Assembly (NCBI GenBank): GCA_017548765.1
Contig: JAFYZH010000063.1
Span: 50,190-114,189, forward strand
DNA length: 64,000 nucleotides
Reading direction: 5' to 3'
Source of the DNA: Lachnospiraceae bacterium
Lineage (GTDB): Bacteria; Bacillota; Clostridia; Lachnospirales; Lachnospiraceae
Shown here: positions 26,118-34,940 of the stretch, one piece after another
Layout: every line of letters begins with the position of its first letter
Position numbering within the stretch: the stretch's first letter is position 1
Program-made: the position numbers and the translations under genes
Notes under the pieces: model-generated
Told to the model about the DNA's origin: nothing
Databases searched by the model: none
Seen by the model: only the letters and a program-made list of their open reading frames with translations

Positions 26118-26768
26118 ATGAATAAGGATTGGTCGGAAAAGAATAAGAAAATGCAGACCCTGATCGGGAAGGAGGCTACTTTCCGGGAGGGCATTGACGT
26201 TCTTATGGAATTGAGAAACGATCTGTTTCAGGAGATCACGTCGATCGTGAATACCTATCCTCCGGAAGCGTTTTATCAAATGCCGTTTCCCAAGGCGGAA
26301 GGGTATCACAGCAAGACGCTGGTTTACTCCATGTGGCACATTTTCCGAATCGAGGATATCGTGGCGCATACCATTATCCTGCGGGACAGCCAGGTCCTTT
26401 TTACGGAGGACTTTCTGAAGAGAACCGGAAGTCCGGTCATTACTACGGGAAATGAGTTTCAGGGTGAGGCGATCGCGGATTTTTCGAAGCAGCTGAACGT
26501 TAAAGCAGTGTACGAATACTGTGCGGCCGTCAAGGCTTCGACCGATGCGATGCTGAAAAAACTCGAATACAAGGACCTGAAAAGAAAGTTTACAGAAGAG
26601 GATAAGATACGGGTGGCAGACTCGAAGTCCGTGAGTCCGGACGAAGAGGCTGTCTGGCTGATCGATTACTGGTGTGACAAAGATGTTCGCGGATTGATCA
26701 AGATGCCGTTTTCAAGACACTGGATCATGCATATCGAAGCCATGGGCCGGATCAAAAGCAAAGTATGA
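26118..26768 (+). CDS. DinB-like four-helix protein
   Basis: 216 residues, mostly helical. MWHIFRIEDIVAHTI gives two of the histidines and SRHWIMHIEAM the third of the metal-binding triad typical of DinB/YfiT-type proteins, which are putative metal-dependent thiol transferases. Function of this member unknown. GGAGGTTTC is the ribosome binding site. The stop overlaps the ATG of the next gene by 4 bases (ATGA), so it is translationally coupled to the YjbR-alkyltransferase fusion, which hints at DNA or thiol damage repair (inference). Confidence 0.65.
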   Translation: MNKDWSEKNKKMQTLIGKEATFREGIDVLMELRNDLFQEITSIVNTYPPEAFYQMPFPKAEGYHSKTLVYSMWHIFRIEDIVAHTIILRDSQVLFTEDFLKRTGSPVITTGNEFQGEAIADFSKQLNVKAVYEYCAAVKASTDAMLKKLEYKDLKRKFTEEDKIRVADSKSVSPDEEAVWLIDYWCDKDVRGLIKMPFSRHWIMHIEAMGRIKSKV

Positions 26769-27412
26769 AAACACGTGAAGAAGCATTAGCATATGGGCTC
26801 TCCTTTCCGGATACCTATCAGGACGCGCCGTTTCATGATACGAACTGGCAGTTGGTACGGTATAAGGGCAACAGGAAAGCCTTTTTATGGACCTATGAGA
26901 AGGACGGGCAGATCCATCTGAATGTCAAGGTCGTGCCGGAGAAGGCCTTCTTTTGGCGTCAGGTATATCGTTCGGTCCTTCCGGGATATCATCAAAATAA
27001 AGAGCATTGGAATACGATCATCCTGGACGGAAGCATTCCGGATAAGGATGTGAAACTGATGATCGCAGAGAGTTACGATCTGGTATCGGATAATCCATCC
27101 AAAAGGATCTACGAAGCGGTCAAAAAGATCCCTTATGGTCGTGTGGCCACGTATGCGCAGATCGCGGAACTGGCCGGGGACAGGAAGATGGCGCGGGCCG
27201 TCGGGAACGCGCTGCATAAGAACCCGAATCCTGAGATCATTCCCTGTTTCCGGGTCGTAAATGCAAAAGGAGAGTTGGCGGGAGAGTTTGCCTTCGGCGG
27301 GCCTGGCGCACAGGCGCGGCTTCTGGAAGCGGAGGGAATCGAAATCCATGACGGTAAGGTCGACCTCGGCAAATATCAGTGGAAACACGAACCGAAGAAA
27401 GACGGAGAATAA
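26765..27412 (+). CDS. YjbR (MmcQ) - alkyltransferase-like fusion protein
   Basis: 215 residues with two parts. Residues ~1-108 are an MmcQ/YjbR domain (ALAYGLSFPDTYQDAPFHD, LNVKVVPEKAFFWRQ, HWNTIILDGSIPD). Residues ~112-190 are the DNA-binding domain of O6-alkylguanine-DNA alkyltransferases: YGRVATYAQIAELAGDRKMARAVG (winged helix with the Arg finger) and IPCFRVVNAKGELAG. The active-site cysteine (residue 161) is kept but the usual PCHRV histidine is Phe. That residue normally helps activate the cysteine, so activity may be lowered or limited to lesion recognition (inference). Confidence 0.85.
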   Translation: MKTREEALAYGLSFPDTYQDAPFHDTNWQLVRYKGNRKAFLWTYEKDGQIHLNVKVVPEKAFFWRQVYRSVLPGYHQNKEHWNTIILDGSIPDKDVKLMIAESYDLVSDNPSKRIYEAVKKIPYGRVATYAQIAELAGDRKMARAVGNALHKNPNPEIIPCFRVVNAKGELAGEFAFGGPGAQARLLEAEGIEIHDGKVDLGKYQWKHEPKKDGE

Positions 27413-27510
27413 AAACTCAACCGACAGTAGAGTGTCGAAAACTCAACCTGCGGTATGTGTACATTGGCCGTGGGATGGACTATGCTCGGTCATGAAAGGA
27501 GGTGCCCGAT

Positions 27511-28137
27511 ATGGATCAGATCAAAATCGGAAAATTCATCGCTTTTTGCAGAAAGGAGCAGGGCATGACGCAGGCGGCGCTGGCTGAGAAACTTGGAATC
27601 AGCGACCGGGCGGTATCCAAATGGGAGAACGGAAAATCTATGCCGGATTCCGGGATCATGTTGGAACTTAGTGAATTGCTTAAGATTAATGTAAATGAAC
27701 TCCTGTCGGGCGAAAAGATCATGACAGAAGTATATGACAAAAAAGCAGAAGAGAATATGATCGAAATGAAGCGGCAGATCGAGGAGCAGAACCGACGTAT
27801 GCTTATGCTCGAAGTTCTGTTTGGCATACCTGCTTTTGTAGCGGCGTTTAGCCTGATCATTGTAGGAGCATATTCCGATATACCGGTTTGGTTGCAGATC
27901 CTGTTGATCGCGGCCGGAGTGACGTTTATTCTCGTTATGGCACTCGTCGGTGTAATGATCGAACAGAAAGCAGGATACTATGAATGCCAAAAGTGCGGAT
28001 ATAGACAGGTCCCGACGTATTTTCGGACATTAAACGCGCCGCATATGGGCAGGACACGTCTCATGAAATGTCCGAAATGCGGAGAAAAGAGCTGGCAGAA
28101 GAAAGTTCTGACGAACGAAAAAGAGAGAAACGAATAG
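27511..28137 (+). CDS. XRE-type HTH membrane protein with zinc ribbon
   Basis: 208 residues. Residues ~5-60 are an HTH_3 DNA-binding domain (MTQAALAEKLGISDRAVSKW). After a Glu/Lys-rich coiled segment come two membrane helices (VLFGIPAFVAAFSLIIVGAY and WLQILLIAAGVTFILVMAL) and a C-terminal zinc ribbon with CQKCGY and CPKCGE. AAAGGAGGTG precedes the ATG. A membrane-tethered repressor is a known Bacillota design; the target is not evident. A terminator follows at 28144. Confidence 0.8.
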   Translation: MDQIKIGKFIAFCRKEQGMTQAALAEKLGISDRAVSKWENGKSMPDSGIMLELSELLKINVNELLSGEKIMTEVYDKKAEENMIEMKRQIEEQNRRMLMLEVLFGIPAFVAAFSLIIVGAYSDIPVWLQILLIAAGVTFILVMALVGVMIEQKAGYYECQKCGYRQVPTYFRTLNAPHMGRTRLMKCPKCGEKSWQKKVLTNEKERNE

Positions 28138-28143
28138 AAATGG

Positions 28144-28178
28144 ATCTCCGGGATGTATCAGGCATTTCGGAGATTTTT
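28144..28178 (+). terminator. Terminator after the XRE gene
   Basis: ATCTCCG (28144-28150) pairs with CGGAGAT (28168-28174), stem extended by GATG/CATT, followed by TTTTT. Confidence 0.7.
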
Positions 28179-28234
28179 GATTCTTGCAATACTGTAAGAA
28201 AAGCCGGAAAATGAAAAATCCGGGGATAAATGCC

Positions 28235-28263
28235 TTGAAATAAATGTTTGAATATACTATAAT
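28235..28263 (+). promoter_or_regulatory. Promoter of the esterase gene
   Basis: TTGAAA at 28235-28240, 17-base spacer, TATAAT at 28258-28263. Confidence 0.75.
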
Positions 28264-28355
28264 GTTTCTAATGGTGTTGAATCGATAAGGAATCATATGT
28301 GGTTACTGAGCCGGTAGACCGATTCTATTTATCGACAATAAAGCGGAAGGCAGAA

Positions 28356-29486
28356 ATGAATATGGACGTTAAGAAGTTTTACGAGGAGAAGATGTATGGC
28401 ATCTGGCGTGAAGGCGAGAATGTCACTTATGAAAGACTCGGCGCAGATCCTGCTGCTGCAGAGGGCGCTGAGAAACCGAAAAATCCTTTTGCCCCGATCG
28501 GCGGAGAATTGGTGAAGATCACGATCGAAACGGAGGGAAGAACTTCTTCGTTTATCGTCCACGCTTATATACCGACACAAGAGCAGCGAGAGGCATTTGC
28601 CGTTCGCCACGGCGGGAGCACGAAATATAAAGGCCTCCCGTTCCTGATCTGCATGCATCCGATCTTCCCGAAAGACTATCTTTTGGAGCAGGGTGTGGCA
28701 GTCTTTTTCATGGATTGTTATCAGATCGCTTCCGACGACATTCGCCGGCTCGGAGCTTTTTACGATCTGTACCCTTACACGGAGGACCCTGCGACGCAGA
28801 CCGGCGGTCTGATGGCGTGGGCATGGGGCGCTTCCAAGGTTCTGGATGCGGTCTATGCAGGCCTGGATCTGGAGTTCGGCCTGGATGCCGAAGCTTCCAT
28901 GGTGACCGGTGTATCCCGCTGGGGTAAGGCGACCGCTGTCTGCGGAGCTTTTGAAAAACGCTTCCGTCTGACGATCCCGACCTGCTCGGGCGCGGGCGGC
29001 CTGGCACAGTATAACTACGTTTCCGAAGGCAGAACCTACGACCTTTCATCGGTCGGCGGCCCGGATGCCTACACCTATACACAGAACGAACCGCTCAGTT
29101 GCCTGCAGTCGGATGCAGAGCGCGGTTGGTTCGTCGACCGGTTCCTGGAGTTTCGGGAGCCGTCGGATATCACTCCGGACCAGGATGCATTGCCCGTGAT
29201 GGCGATGGGTGAAGACCGTTATTACTTCATCATAGCCGCATACACAGGCGAAGACTGGGTCAATGCACCTTCCATGTGGGAGTGTTACAAAAAGGCAAAT
29301 GCAGTTTATGCAAAGCATGGACTGGAGGACCATCTGGTGGTACATTTCCATCTGGTCGGCCATGCGGTCATCGAAGAGGATGTGAAACTCTTCCTGCCGT
29401 ATTTCGACCGCATGTACTACGGAATGGACACGATGCAGGATCTCGCGCCGCTGAAGACAACGGCGTTTGCGGGACAGGATAACTGA
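28356..29486 (+). CDS. Alpha/beta hydrolase, glucuronoyl-esterase (CE15)-like
   Basis: 376 residues. VTGVSRWGKATA is close to the GCSRxGK nucleophile elbow of CE15 glucuronoyl esterases, and PTCSGAGG follows as in that family; LVGHAVIEEDVKLFLPYFDRM would carry the catalytic histidine. CE15 enzymes cleave the ester between lignin and glucuronoxylan. There is no signal peptide, so it probably acts inside the cell, perhaps on imported glucuronoxylan fragments or another ester. ATG 28356 follows GGAAGG by 5 bases. Alternative: a related acetyl xylan esterase/peptidase-like hydrolase. Confidence 0.7.
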   Translation: MNMDVKKFYEEKMYGIWREGENVTYERLGADPAAAEGAEKPKNPFAPIGGELVKITIETEGRTSSFIVHAYIPTQEQREAFAVRHGGSTKYKGLPFLICMHPIFPKDYLLEQGVAVFFMDCYQIASDDIRRLGAFYDLYPYTEDPATQTGGLMAWAWGASKVLDAVYAGLDLEFGLDAEASMVTGVSRWGKATAVCGAFEKRFRLTIPTCSGAGGLAQYNYVSEGRTYDLSSVGGPDAYTYTQNEPLSCLQSDAERGWFVDRFLEFREPSDITPDQDALPVMAMGEDRYYFIIAAYTGEDWVNAPSMWECYKKANAVYAKHGLEDHLVVHFHLVGHAVIEEDVKLFLPYFDRMYYGMDTMQDLAPLKTTAFAGQDN

Positions 29487-29559
29487 TCCGGATCACGGAT
29501 CGAAACGAACAGAAGGACTATTCACGAGGACGCCGGATATGGCGGGACAGGACTGAAAG

Positions 29560-30624
29560 ATGCTGGAGAGGATCAAACACGCACTCTTTTATGCGGATGC
29601 CGATAAAGAAGCTTATCGCTCCGTAAAAGAAAAGATCGAGTACGCGAATGTCGTCACATTGACGATCTATTCTTTGGTTGCATTCGTTTTGACATCGATC
29701 ATGACGCTCCTCTATGTATTCGTGATCCGCGCGATGTCGGAAGCCTGGGTCGTTTTCATCTTCGGCGTGTTCGGTTCCCTGATCATATTTGTACTCGCCG
29801 GCATCTGCCGTACGCATTTAAAACTCACGTATTTTACGATCTATGCGGCCATTTCCCTGTTCATGATCTATGGCATCCTGATGGGTACGCTGTGCCGCCC
29901 GGGTGAGCAGACAGTCACGTTTGTGGTGCTGATGCTGTTCCTCCCGCTTTTGTTTGTTGATAAGCCCATCCGCCTTATCTCTGCCCTGGTTTTCTATGTG
30001 ACCATCTATTTGGTTGCTGCTGTGAATACAAAGTCCGGTAAGGTCCTGATGGCAGATATTTCGAACGCGGTCATGTTCGGAATGTTGGCGATCGTCAGCA
30101 TCGTTTTCATCGTTCGTGTTAAGGTCAATGGTTTTATTCTGGAGCAGCGACTTCAGTACATGAGCGAGAAGGACCAGCTGACCGGTCTGAATAACCGAAA
30201 CTCCTACGAGTGGCACCTGGCCGAATATACTCGTCGTTGCAGGGAGAGCCTGGGATGTGTTTACATCGATGTCAATGGTTTGCACGACCTGAACGATTCG
30301 GAAGGCCATAAGGCCGGAGATGTCATGTTGCAGACCATCGCACATTTCGTGCAGGAGAATTTCGGAAAGAGGGATACCTACCGTATCGGCGGTGATGAAT
30401 TCCTGGCCTACACAGTGGACTGGAGCGAGGCGAAGATCGAAGAGAAGATCCGCCAGCTGAAGAAGCAGGTGAGAGAGGCGGGTTATCAGGTCGCAGTCGG
30501 TTATTCCAACAGTCCGGCGGAGATGGTCGAGATCAATGCATTGACCACGAAGGCTGAGACCTACATGTACAGCGATAAAGATGAATACTACCGGATATCC
30601 GGAAAGAAGCGAAGAGGAGCTTGA
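29560..30624 (+). CDS. Membrane diguanylate cyclase (GGDEF)
   Basis: 354 residues. Five to six membrane helices (residues ~30-190) act as a sensor, followed by a GGDEF domain with DQLTGLNNRNSYE at its start, DVNGLHDLNDSEGH and the intact active site YRIGGDEFLA. It should make cyclic di-GMP from two GTP. The RxxD inhibitory site is not found at the usual place before GGDEF, so product inhibition may be absent. A c-di-GMP riboswitch is encoded at 60523, but no direct link is shown. Terminator at 30665. Confidence 0.9.
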   Translation: MLERIKHALFYADADKEAYRSVKEKIEYANVVTLTIYSLVAFVLTSIMTLLYVFVIRAMSEAWVVFIFGVFGSLIIFVLAGICRTHLKLTYFTIYAAISLFMIYGILMGTLCRPGEQTVTFVVLMLFLPLLFVDKPIRLISALVFYVTIYLVAAVNTKSGKVLMADISNAVMFGMLAIVSIVFIVRVKVNGFILEQRLQYMSEKDQLTGLNNRNSYEWHLAEYTRRCRESLGCVYIDVNGLHDLNDSEGHKAGDVMLQTIAHFVQENFGKRDTYRIGGDEFLAYTVDWSEAKIEEKIRQLKKQVREAGYQVAVGYSNSPAEMVEINALTTKAETYMYSDKDEYYRISGKKRRGA

Positions 30625-30664
30625 TCCAAGCTCTCTGCGAATCACCGGGTGGATCCGTAAAGTG

Positions 30665-30695
30665 GGCGAGCCGGTCATTTCGGCTCGCTTTTTTT
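30665..30695 (+). terminator. Terminator after the GGDEF gene
   Basis: Perfect 8-pair stem GCGAGCCG/CGGCTCGC with a 8-base loop, followed by seven T. Confidence 0.9.
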
Positions 30696-30716
30696 CACCG
30701 AAATGTGAGGTTTTTG

Positions 30717-30745
30717 TTGTATTTTCCCATGGGTTTCGGTATAAT
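30717..30745 (+). promoter_or_regulatory. Promoter of the alpha-galactosidase gene
   Basis: TTGTAT at 30717-30722, 17-base spacer, TATAAT at 30740-30745. Confidence 0.65.
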
Positions 30746-30808
30746 AGTGGGGATAGTAGAAGGGTCGGCAGATGAGCCAGCCGACATGTGAGAAAAGGAG
30801 AAGAAATT

Positions 30809-32635
30809 ATGACAGAGCAAGAGATCCGGGAAGAGATCGAAGCGAAGATCAAAGCGGGACCGCACGAGGTCCTTCCGGAATACCGGTATGACACATTTGA
30901 CGATGGAAATGTGGTTCATGGAAAGAAGAAGGGGCACCTGCCGCCTATGGGCTGGAATAGTTGGAATGCATTCGGTACCGGGAATACCGAAGTTCTGACA
31001 CGGCAGATGGCGGACGCGCTGGTCGCTCTGGAACTGGATAAATTGGGTTATCAGTACGTCGTTTTGGACGACGGTTGCTATCAGAACACGCGTGAGAACG
31101 GGCTACTGGTCAGCAATGCCGAGCGTTTTCCGAGCGGTTTCAATGCCATGGCGGATTATATACATGCGCGCGGACTGAAGTTCGGAATGTACAACGACAT
31201 CGGCGTGAAACTGTGCAGCAGCGCTTACGTCGGCACCTGTGGTCACGAAGCGGATGACGCAAAGTCATATATCAACTGGAATATCGACTTTATCAAAGTC
31301 GACAACTGTTACTATTTGTGGGACAATGCGACCTTCTCCGATAAGCGTAACGCGAAGTACGTTTTCGCACCGGCCATCCGGTCGATCCGTATTTTCGGAG
31401 ACGGGTTTGATAAGAAATACTGTGCACTTACCGACGGTGAGATCCGCGGAGGATGCATTGTTAAAACGTCCGATTGCGTTACGAGCATCGGCACCTATGA
31501 CGGGACCGGTCCCGGGCCGTCGCCCGTGGGACCTCGCAGCGGTGAGCTGGTGTTTAAGGTGAACGTTCCGAAGGCGGGCGACTACCGCCTGGAGATCGAG
31601 TATGCGACCTCCTGTGAGGAAGGTCAGGGTAGCTGGCTTCAGGTTGCGGTCGGTGAGAAAACGACGAAGCTTGCGTACGACGGCTTCGTTCCGGAGACAC
31701 CGGTACGCACCGTATTTGAGACATTTTCCGATATCACTGTGTCGTTGGAAGCGGGAGAGAATATAGTTCGTCTCATGAACCACCGCCGCCAGGAAAACAC
31801 GCTCTGCTCGTATTCGACCTTACTGAAGGAATTGAATAAGCAAAAGCCCGGCCACGACATCCTGCTTTCCATCTGTGAATGGGGTAAGACGCAGCCGCAG
31901 AACTGGGGCTATAAGGTGGGCGACACCTGGCGTATCCTGAACGACATTACGTTCCGCGTCGGAAGTGACGGGGATCCGGGCGTCGGCTCGTGGAAAGACG
32001 ATTACACACCGAGTGTGACCACACAGTACAACAAGGCAGTCATCATGGATGAATTTGCCGGCCTCGATAAGGGATGGAATGATCCGGACATGCTGATGAT
32101 CGGCATGAACGGCCTGACCGATACGATGTATCGTACACATATGGCGATGTGGTGCATGCTGAATGCGCCGCTGATGCTGGGCCTGGATCTGCGCCGTGTG
32201 AAGATCGGGGATCCGATCTGGCAGATCATCGCAAATAAGCGGTTGATCGACCTGAACCAGGATGCCCTCGGCGTACAGGCGAAGCGTATCTACAGCAGCA
32301 TTCCCGGCAAATACGCGGCAGACCGCGAGTATCTGACGAACATCGACCGCGTGGACATTTTGGCGAAGCCTCTTTCGGATGGTTCGGTGGCGCTCTCGTT
32401 CATCAACGTAAGCGAGGACGAAAAGAACGGAGATTTCAGCGTGGATGTTTCCACGATCCTGGCAGGGATCGGAGCGAAGCTCCCGTCCGGCAATAAATGG
32501 AGCTCCGAGACGAAGAAGTTTACGGTCACAGACCTCTGGACCGGAGAAGTTTCGGAAAACACGACCGGCGTTTTCGGTGTTTCGACATTGGCCGCTTGTG
32601 ACAATGTGACGATAAAGGTAACTCCGAATGCATAA
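30809..32635 (+). CDS. Alpha-galactosidase, GH27, with inserted domain
   Basis: 608 residues. GH27 hallmarks: PPMGWNSWNAFG near residue 50, YVVLDDGCY, FGMYNDIG, the nucleophile in FIKVDNCY (Asp165) and the likely acid/base in TWRILNDI (Asp379), followed by WNDPDMLMIG and the C-terminal beta-sandwich. Between about residues 230 and 335 an extra beta-rich domain (GELVFKVNVPKAGDYRLEIE, ITVSLEAGENIVRLM) resembling a CBM35/CBM6 carbohydrate-binding module interrupts the barrel. No signal peptide, so it likely hydrolyses imported galactosides in the cytoplasm. AAGGAG is 8 bases before the ATG. The following gene overlaps by 8 bases. Confidence 0.9.
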   Translation: MTEQEIREEIEAKIKAGPHEVLPEYRYDTFDDGNVVHGKKKGHLPPMGWNSWNAFGTGNTEVLTRQMADALVALELDKLGYQYVVLDDGCYQNTRENGLLVSNAERFPSGFNAMADYIHARGLKFGMYNDIGVKLCSSAYVGTCGHEADDAKSYINWNIDFIKVDNCYYLWDNATFSDKRNAKYVFAPAIRSIRIFGDGFDKKYCALTDGEIRGGCIVKTSDCVTSIGTYDGTGPGPSPVGPRSGELVFKVNVPKAGDYRLEIEYATSCEEGQGSWLQVAVGEKTTKLAYDGFVPETPVRTVFETFSDITVSLEAGENIVRLMNHRRQENTLCSYSTLLKELNKQKPGHDILLSICEWGKTQPQNWGYKVGDTWRILNDITFRVGSDGDPGVGSWKDDYTPSVTTQYNKAVIMDEFAGLDKGWNDPDMLMIGMNGLTDTMYRTHMAMWCMLNAPLMLGLDLRRVKIGDPIWQIIANKRLIDLNQDALGVQAKRIYSSIPGKYAADREYLTNIDRVDILAKPLSDGSVALSFINVSEDEKNGDFSVDVSTILAGIGAKLPSGNKWSSETKKFTVTDLWTGEVSENTTGVFGVSTLAACDNVTIKVTPNA

Positions 32636-33245
32636 GCAGGAAGCGAACGCAGGGGTACCGGAACTGACCGCACGCCTGACGGGGGTCACCCGTCAGGCGG
32701 CGGCAGAGATCGTGCACGAATGGCTGTTGCAGGTGAAGCAAGAGGCGGACGAGCCGGATATCACCCCGGCGTACAGGCTGATGGATCTGATGGACTGCCA
32801 CCGATGCGTGCAGCACGTCGCCCAGGTCTATATTAAGGGCATCATGGGGGACGGAGCGCCGATATTCGGTATGCAGACCGTTGTCTCCGAAGGCGAGGCG
32901 CAGCAGATCGCTGCGCGGGCCGAATACCCTTCGCTGCGTTACCGGATGCACGCAGGAAGTGCAAAAGAGGAGGCTCCGCGACGCCTGATGTACATGAACC
33001 TGGAGCAGATGGAGGCGGACCTTCGCATCATCGATGTCCGGGACACCGATGAATTCGAGGAGGGACACCTTCCGAACGCGGTCAATATCCCGCTGGCGCA
33101 GTGCGTGAGTGACATCGAAGCATTGCCCGCGAAGAAAGACGAGACGATCTGTTTCGTATGCGAGAAGGGGGTAAAAAGCCGGATCGCAGCGGCCGCAGCT
33201 ATGCAGGCCGGATACACAAATGTGTTTTTCGCCGGAGAGGGTTGA
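32628..33245 (+). CDS. Rhodanese-domain protein with unknown N-terminal domain
   Basis: 205 residues. The C-terminal ~95 residues are a rhodanese domain: LRIIDVRDTDEFEEGHLPNA is the entry motif and CEKGVKSR the catalytic loop with the sulfur-accepting cysteine. The N-terminal ~105 residues are not recognised; they contain a CxxC-like DCHRCVQH and a helical segment. It starts inside the end of the alpha-galactosidase gene (8-base overlap). Rhodaneses move sulfane sulfur; the CxxC could be a redox or metal site (inference). Confidence 0.75.
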   Translation: MHKQEANAGVPELTARLTGVTRQAAAEIVHEWLLQVKQEADEPDITPAYRLMDLMDCHRCVQHVAQVYIKGIMGDGAPIFGMQTVVSEGEAQQIAARAEYPSLRYRMHAGSAKEEAPRRLMYMNLEQMEADLRIIDVRDTDEFEEGHLPNAVNIPLAQCVSDIEALPAKKDETICFVCEKGVKSRIAAAAAMQAGYTNVFFAGEG

Positions 33246-33356
33246 GTTAAGGGTGTCGTTTGCGTGATGTAAGAATTATTTAAGGAAATCTGTTTGGCAT
33301 TATGCTATAGTATACATGGGGAAACGATCAAAAGAAATTTTGAGGAGGATAGGACT

Positions 33357-34232
33357 ATGTATTCTGACGCTGCATTGGAGCAGCTGCGCAAGGACGCTTT
33401 AAGCCGGTTCTGGATACGGATCGGGATCGTGTTATTGATCGCGATATGCCTGGTGGTGATCTCGCCGTTTTTGATGATCTTCGGTGCATTGACCGGAAGC
33501 GTCATCATCGCGCTCATCCCGAACCCGAGTAAAAAGAAATACTTCGATGCCGTAAAGGATAGCGCGATCCGCGGTCAGTTCGAGGAGGCTTTCGGTGAAG
33601 TCATGGTGGATTACAAGAAGGGCTTCTCCGAGAATTTCATCTCGCACACGGGTCTGCTCCAGATGGGCAATGAATACAGCAGTGACGACTATGTGAGCGG
33701 CGTCTGCAACGGCGTGCCGTTCTCACGGTCGGATGTATATATCGCAAGTTCTTCGAGCGACAGCGACGGAAATTCATCGACCACGGTACTCTTCGAAGGA
33801 AGATGGATGGTATTTGATTTTCCGAGGGAACTGTCCGGAGACCTGCAGGTATTCGAAAAGAACTTTCATTACGCGAAGAAACGGAAAGGTATCTTCACCA
33901 AAAAGGAAGAGCGGCGCCACGAGATCTTTTTGGAGGATGAAGGCTTCAACAAACGTTATGTAGTCATGGCGCAGGATGATCATGATGCGTTCTATTTTCT
34001 GACACCGCACATGATGGAGAAGATCGACCGTTACTGCAGTCAGTCCGACGGAAGGTTCATGTTGGGCATCCTCGGAAACCGTCTGCATGTTGCGATAAAT
34101 AATTCAAAGAATCCGATGGAGCCGAGTCTGTTTCGGAAAAATGATGTAGATGAGGTCCGCGCGGAGGTCTTAAATGAGATCACACTGATCCGCCGTACGA
34201 TAGAGGATTTTAATCTGGACGCGGATCTGTGA
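33357..34232 (+). CDS. DUF3137 membrane protein
   Basis: 291 residues. Two close hydrophobic segments near residues 22-55 (WIRIGIVLLIAICLVVISPF) anchor a cytosolic C-terminal domain; the VFEKNFHYAKK and FYFLTPHMMEKI segments match what is known as DUF3137. This family is typically encoded next to LemA, as here. Function unknown. GAGGAGGA precedes the ATG by 7 bases; the in-frame start at 33294 is not supported. Confidence 0.75.
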   Translation: MYSDAALEQLRKDALSRFWIRIGIVLLIAICLVVISPFLMIFGALTGSVIIALIPNPSKKKYFDAVKDSAIRGQFEEAFGEVMVDYKKGFSENFISHTGLLQMGNEYSSDDYVSGVCNGVPFSRSDVYIASSSSDSDGNSSTTVLFEGRWMVFDFPRELSGDLQVFEKNFHYAKKRKGIFTKKEERRHEIFLEDEGFNKRYVVMAQDDHDAFYFLTPHMMEKIDRYCSQSDGRFMLGILGNRLHVAINNSKNPMEPSLFRKNDVDEVRAEVLNEITLIRRTIEDFNLDADL

Positions 34233-34245
34233 GAAGGAGGGCAGT

Positions 34246-34788
34246 ATGAATCCTGTTGTTATCGTTATCTGTGTTGTGTTACTGATCATCGTAGGATGGA
34301 TCATCCTTACGATCAATGGTATCCGCCGGATGCAAGTGAAGATAAGCGAGGCAGAAGCGGATATCGACGTAGCGCTGAATAAGCGTTTTGACGTGCTGAC
34401 GAAGATGCTCGATGTTGCAAAATCGTATCTGGGTGAGGAGAGGGATATCATCCTGAAGAGCATCCAAATGCGTGCAGCGATGAGCCTTGAGCAGAAGGGC
34501 GCTACCGGCGCCGCTATGGAAAATGCGCAGAAACAGCTTCTGGCTGTCGGCGAGAGCTATCCGCAGCTCGGATCGACGAACCAGTTTAAGCAGTTGCAGA
34601 TCGCGATCATGGACACGGAGGAGCACCTTCAGGCCGCTCGTCGCGTCTATAACTCGAACATCTCCCGTTATAATCAGATGTGCGTATCCTTCCCGAATTC
34701 CGTGGTAGCAGCCCTCATCGGCGCTTCCCGCCGGGAGTTCTTTAAGATCGACGACAGCAAGCGTCAGGATGTGGACATGAAGTTCTAA
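34246..34788 (+). CDS. lemA: LemA family protein
   Basis: 180 residues. One N-terminal membrane helix (VVIVICVVLLIIVGWIIL), then a long helical bundle with NGIRRMQVKISEAEADIDVAL, QLQIAIMDTEEHLQAARRVYN and a YNQMCVSFPNSVVAALIG end, all LemA features. The family role is unclear. GAAGGAGG is the ribosome binding site; it is 13 bases after the DUF3137 gene, with which it forms a known pair. Confidence 0.9.
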   Translation: MNPVVIVICVVLLIIVGWIILTINGIRRMQVKISEAEADIDVALNKRFDVLTKMLDVAKSYLGEERDIILKSIQMRAAMSLEQKGATGAAMENAQKQLLAVGESYPQLGSTNQFKQLQIAIMDTEEHLQAARRVYNSNISRYNQMCVSFPNSVVAALIGASRREFFKIDDSKRQDVDMKF

Positions 34789-34803
34789 AGTCCGCATTTC
34801 TTC

Positions 34804-34832
34804 TTGACAACCCCATGTGCATTTGATAAACT
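34804..34832 (+). promoter_or_regulatory. Promoter of proS
   Basis: TTGACA at 34804-34809, 17-base spacer, TAAACT at 34827-34832. Confidence 0.75.
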
Positions 34833-34856
34833 TATTCATAAGGCATTGAAGAAAAC

Positions 34857-34892
34857 CGCCCTAAATGAGCAGCGATGCTGCTGTTTAGGGCG
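34857..34892 (+). terminator. Strong hairpin in the proS leader
   Basis: CGCCCTAAA (34857-34865) pairs perfectly with TTTAGGGCG (34884-34892), and an inner GCAGC/GCTGC stem closes the loop; followed by TTTCATTT. It lies between the promoter and proS, so it may act as an attenuator or terminator. The leader is too short for a T-box and no specifier or T-box bulge is visible. Confidence 0.5.
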
Positions 34893-34940
34893 TTTCATTT
34901 CCCAAAGGGTTTCTTCCTTGCATGTATCAGGAGGTCAGAA

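Noticed and set aside
34833-34940. T-box riboswitch before proS
   Set aside because: The leader is too short and lacks the specifier loop and T-box sequence.
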